Positions 5,779 to 7,412 of a stretch of DNA of 7,412 nucleotides are shown here, one piece after another. The notes under the pieces were generated by a model. It ran no database searches. It saw only the letters and a program-made list of their open reading frames with translations, and was not told the origin of the DNA. The position numbers were made by a program, and so were the translations under genes. Source of the DNA: an uncultured Eubacterium sp. (GTDB lineage Bacteria; Bacillota; Clostridia; Lachnospirales; Lachnospiraceae); contig CAMODP010000088.1 of assembly GCA_946611445.1 (NCBI GenBank), positions 1 to 7,412 of the forward strand, given 5' to 3'. The stretch's first letter is position 1. The number at the start of each line of letters is the position of its first letter.

Positions 5779-7248
5779 ATGACAGAAAATACAAAACAGA
5801 CGCCAGACACTCTGAAAAGAATGAAGGGACTCACGATACAGTCTGCCGCGCGCGCCGTGCGCGGCAGACTCTGTGCGTATACAGAGGAGAAGGGCTGGCA
5901 TGAAACAGAAGAGGTGCAGGACCGGGAGATCACGGCGGTTGTGACAGACAGCCGGAAGGCGGGCCGGGACTGCCTGTTCGCGGCGATCCGCGGACAGCAT
6001 GTGGACGGACATAGTTTTATCCCGCAGTGCGCCGCGGCCGGCGCGGCTGTAATCCTGGCAGAGGAGCTGCCCGGGGAGGGGCTGGATATTCCCGTCATCC
6101 TGACGGACGATACGCTGCGCGCGCTCCGGGATCTGGCGGAATACTATCTGGCCGTTCTGCAGATTCCTGCCGTCGGCATCATCGGAAGCGTCGGCAAGAC
6201 ATCGACGAAAGAGGTGACTGCCGCTGTCCTCGGCCGTAAGTTCCGCGTTCTCAAGACAGAAGGCAACTTCAATAACGAACTGGGCGTGCCGCTGACCATC
6301 TTCCGCCTGCGGGAGGAGGATGAGCTGGCCGTGCTGGAGATGGGGATCAACCATTTCGGCGAGATGACCCGCCTTGCGAAGATCGTCAGGCCGCGGGCGG
6401 TCATTATGACCAATATAGGCTTCAGCCACATAGAATTTCTCGGCAGCCAGGAAGGAATCCTGCGCGCGAAATCCGAGGCCTTTGCGTATCTTTCACCGGA
6501 TGGCTGTGCCATCCTGAATGCCGATGACCCGCTGCTTGCGTCTCTGGAGAAGAGGGATGACCTGCGGAAAGTCTTTTACGGGATAGGACCGGCTGTGTCC
6601 GGCGGGCCGGCGCGGCAGATCTGGGCGGACGCTCTGGAGCCGCAGGGACTGAAGGGCACGCGCTGTGTCATCCATACGCCGGACGGCGCAATTCCCGTTC
6701 TGGTTCCCGTGCCCGGAAGACACATGGTGTCAAACGCGCTGGCTGCAGCAGCCGCGGGCTGGGTCTTCGGACTTTCCGGAGAGCAGATCGCGGAGGGCGT
6801 CAGCCGGATGGAGACGCTGACAGGCCGGTTCCATCTGATGGAGACCGGGACACTGACCATCATTGACGACAGCTACAATGCCAGTCCCGCTTCTGTGGAA
6901 GCGGCGCTTGACCTTCTCCGGGAAGCATCCGGAAGGAAGGTGGCCGTACTCGGCGATATGGGAGAACTCGGGGAGACTGCGCCTTCCCTTCACGCAGAGG
7001 TAGGCGCCTTTGCAGCGGAACAGGGCCGTTGTGACGCCCTGTACTGTGTGGGAGAGATCAGCAGGCAGATGGCAGAGGCGGCTTCCGGGAAAAACCCGGC
7101 GCTCTGTGTAAAATGGTTTCCGGACCGGGACGGGCTATTGGAACAGGCGGGAGAACTGTTCCGGCAGGGGGACACCGTCCTGGTAAAGGCATCGCATTTT
7201 ATGCAGTTTGAGAAAGTCGTCGAAGCCCTGGGACAGATTTCCCTGTAA
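5779..7248 (+). CDS. murF: UDP-N-acetylmuramoyl-tripeptide--D-alanyl-D-alanine ligase
   Basis: A 489-residue cytoplasmic Mur ligase that adds D-Ala-D-Ala to UDP-MurNAc-tripeptide, the last soluble step of peptidoglycan precursor synthesis. The N-terminal substrate domain shows TDSRKAGRDCLFAAIRG. The central ATPase domain has the P-loop GSVGKTST (136-143), the MurF-typical KTEGNFNNELGVP (from 159), the metal-site Glu187 in LEMGIN, and Lys231 in RAKSEAF at the expected carbamylated-lysine position. The C-terminal domain carries GRHMVSNALAAAAAG and DDSYNASPAS (363-372). ATG 5779 is supported by AAAGG 5 nt upstream. Starting at ATG 5821 would give 475 residues beginning MKGLTIQ, nearer the family's usual start, but that site has no well-spaced SD. 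Neither a promoter nor a terminator is evident in the gap after ddl, so murF is probably on the same transcript. A perfect 12-bp hairpin sits in codons 21-31. Confidence 0.96.
   Translation: MTENTKQTPDTLKRMKGLTIQSAARAVRGRLCAYTEEKGWHETEEVQDREITAVVTDSRKAGRDCLFAAIRGQHVDGHSFIPQCAAAGAAVILAEELPGEGLDIPVILTDDTLRALRDLAEYYLAVLQIPAVGIIGSVGKTSTKEVTAAVLGRKFRVLKTEGNFNNELGVPLTIFRLREEDELAVLEMGINHFGEMTRLAKIVRPRAVIMTNIGFSHIEFLGSQEGILRAKSEAFAYLSPDGCAILNADDPLLASLEKRDDLRKVFYGIGPAVSGGPARQIWADALEPQGLKGTRCVIHTPDGAIPVLVPVPGRHMVSNALAAAAAGWVFGLSGEQIAEGVSRMETLTGRFHLMETGTLTIIDDSYNASPASVEAALDLLREASGRKVAVLGDMGELGETAPSLHAEVGAFAAEQGRCDALYCVGEISRQMAEAASGKNPALCVKWFPDRDGLLEQAGELFRQGDTVLVKASHFMQFEKVVEALGQISL
5840..5870. repeat. 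Perfect 12-bp GC-rich inverted repeat inside the start of murF
   Basis: AGTCTGCCGCGC (5840-5851) and GCGCGGCAGACT (5859-5870) are exact reverse complements around a 7-nt loop. The element lies in the coding sequence about 60 nt after the predicted murF start and 20 nt after the alternative ATG 5821. Such a stable mRNA stem so close to a start could slow early elongation or occlude the alternative start, but it may also be a chance product of the codons used. Confidence 0.55.
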
Positions 7249-7265
7249 ACTTTTTAATAAAATAG

Positions 7266-7294
7266 TTGCAAAATCTTTATAAATGTATTACAAT
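7266..7294 (+). promoter_or_regulatory. Sigma-A promoter for a gene beyond the right edge
   Basis: TTGCAA (7266-7271) and TACAAT (7289-7294, five of six) are separated by 17 nt in very AT-rich DNA, starting 18 nt after the murF stop. The start would fall near 7301. No open reading frame begins before the window ends, so the transcript would have a leader of over 100 nt containing two or three inverted repeats. No recognisable terminator lies between murF and this promoter. Confidence 0.6.
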
Positions 7295-7299
7295 CATTC

Positions 7300-7359
7300 T
7301 TGTAAAAAGAATTTACCCTTCAAAAAATTTTTTTTACAATTAATAACCCCTTATTAATT
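7300..7359. repeat. AT-rich nested palindromes and A6T8 tract after murF
   Basis: TTGTAAAAA (7300-7308) is the exact reverse complement of TTTTTACAA (7331-7339). The spacer and right arm contain an uninterrupted A6T8 run (7322-7335), likely to be intrinsically bent. It is followed at once by AATTAATAA (7338-7346) and TTATTAATT (7351-7359), a perfect 9-bp dyad with a CCCC loop. The low GC makes some symmetry expected by chance. The elements could be operators or leader structures of the downstream gene, or a weak terminator for murF. Confidence 0.4.
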
Positions 7360-7374
7360 ATTTATACTCCCCTC

Positions 7375-7409
7375 GAAATGCCTCGGTAGCTCCCCTACCG
7401 GGGCATTTC
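7375..7409. repeat. Strong 15-bp hairpin at the right edge
   Basis: GAAATGCCTCGGTAG (7375-7389) pairs with CTACCGGGGCATTTC (7395-7409), with a single T-G wobble and a 5-nt loop CTCCC. This is the most stable structure in the last 164 bases. On neither strand is it followed by a T-run within the window, so a standard terminator is not supported. It may be a leader structure of the next gene or an intergenic palindromic repeat. The window ends 3 nt later. Confidence 0.55.
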
Positions 7410-7412
7410 ACC

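Noticed and set aside
5821..5823. ATG 5821 as the murF start
   Set aside because: It gives a more usual N-terminus (MKGLTIQ), but the only purine-rich stretch directly abuts the ATG. ATG 5779 has AAAGG at 5 nt. Kept as an alternative rather than the call.
1..7412. CRISPR arrays, insertion sequences, phage genes or att sites
   Set aside because: No regularly spaced direct repeats, transposase or integrase motifs, or duplicated tRNA 3' ends were seen on either strand.

Overview
The window looks like a chromosomal segment of a low-to-mid GC Firmicute, most likely a clostridial gut lineage such as Lachnospiraceae. The grounds are strong AGGAGG-type ribosome binding sites, sigma-A promoters in AT-rich gaps, moderately GC-rich genes, and the families present (membrane-anchored RNase Y; a YkuD-type L,D-transpeptidase with an enterococcal/clostridial layout; Ddl next to MurF). 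The lineage is inferred from style and gene content, not from a marker gene.

Layout, left to right. (1) Positions 1-281 are a divergent intergenic region. The first codons of a minus-strand gene lie at the left edge, with a good RBS and promoter and a palindrome over its -35 box. A TTGACA/TAAACT promoter points right into rny. (2) rny (282-1838) encodes the endoribonuclease that initiates mRNA decay and is closed by an intrinsic terminator. (3) A self-contained tRNA-Gly(CCC) unit follows, with consensus promoter, 71-nt tRNA and terminator (1928-2086). (4) An RlmI-like SAM-dependent methyltransferase (2136-3047) comes next; its stop codon lies inside the -35 box of the next promoter. (5) A cell-wall cluster follows: an L,D-transpeptidase (3139-4590), ddl (4607-5635) and murF (5779-7248). 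(6) The last 164 bases are an AT-rich promoter and leader region with three inverted repeats, presumably serving a gene beyond the right edge.

Ddl makes the D-Ala-D-Ala dipeptide and MurF attaches it to the UDP-MurNAc-tripeptide, so ddl and murF are consecutive steps. The L,D-transpeptidase acts later, outside the membrane, on stem peptides that have lost the terminal D-Ala. Its gene lies 16 nt upstream of ddl, so the two are probably cotranscribed.

Nothing here is clearly a new system. The most interesting signals are two abutting strong hairpins in the ddl-murF gap, followed by a perfect 12-bp hairpin inside the start of murF; an L,D-transpeptidase whose usual SHGC motif reads SDGC; and the palindrome-rich regions at the two ends.
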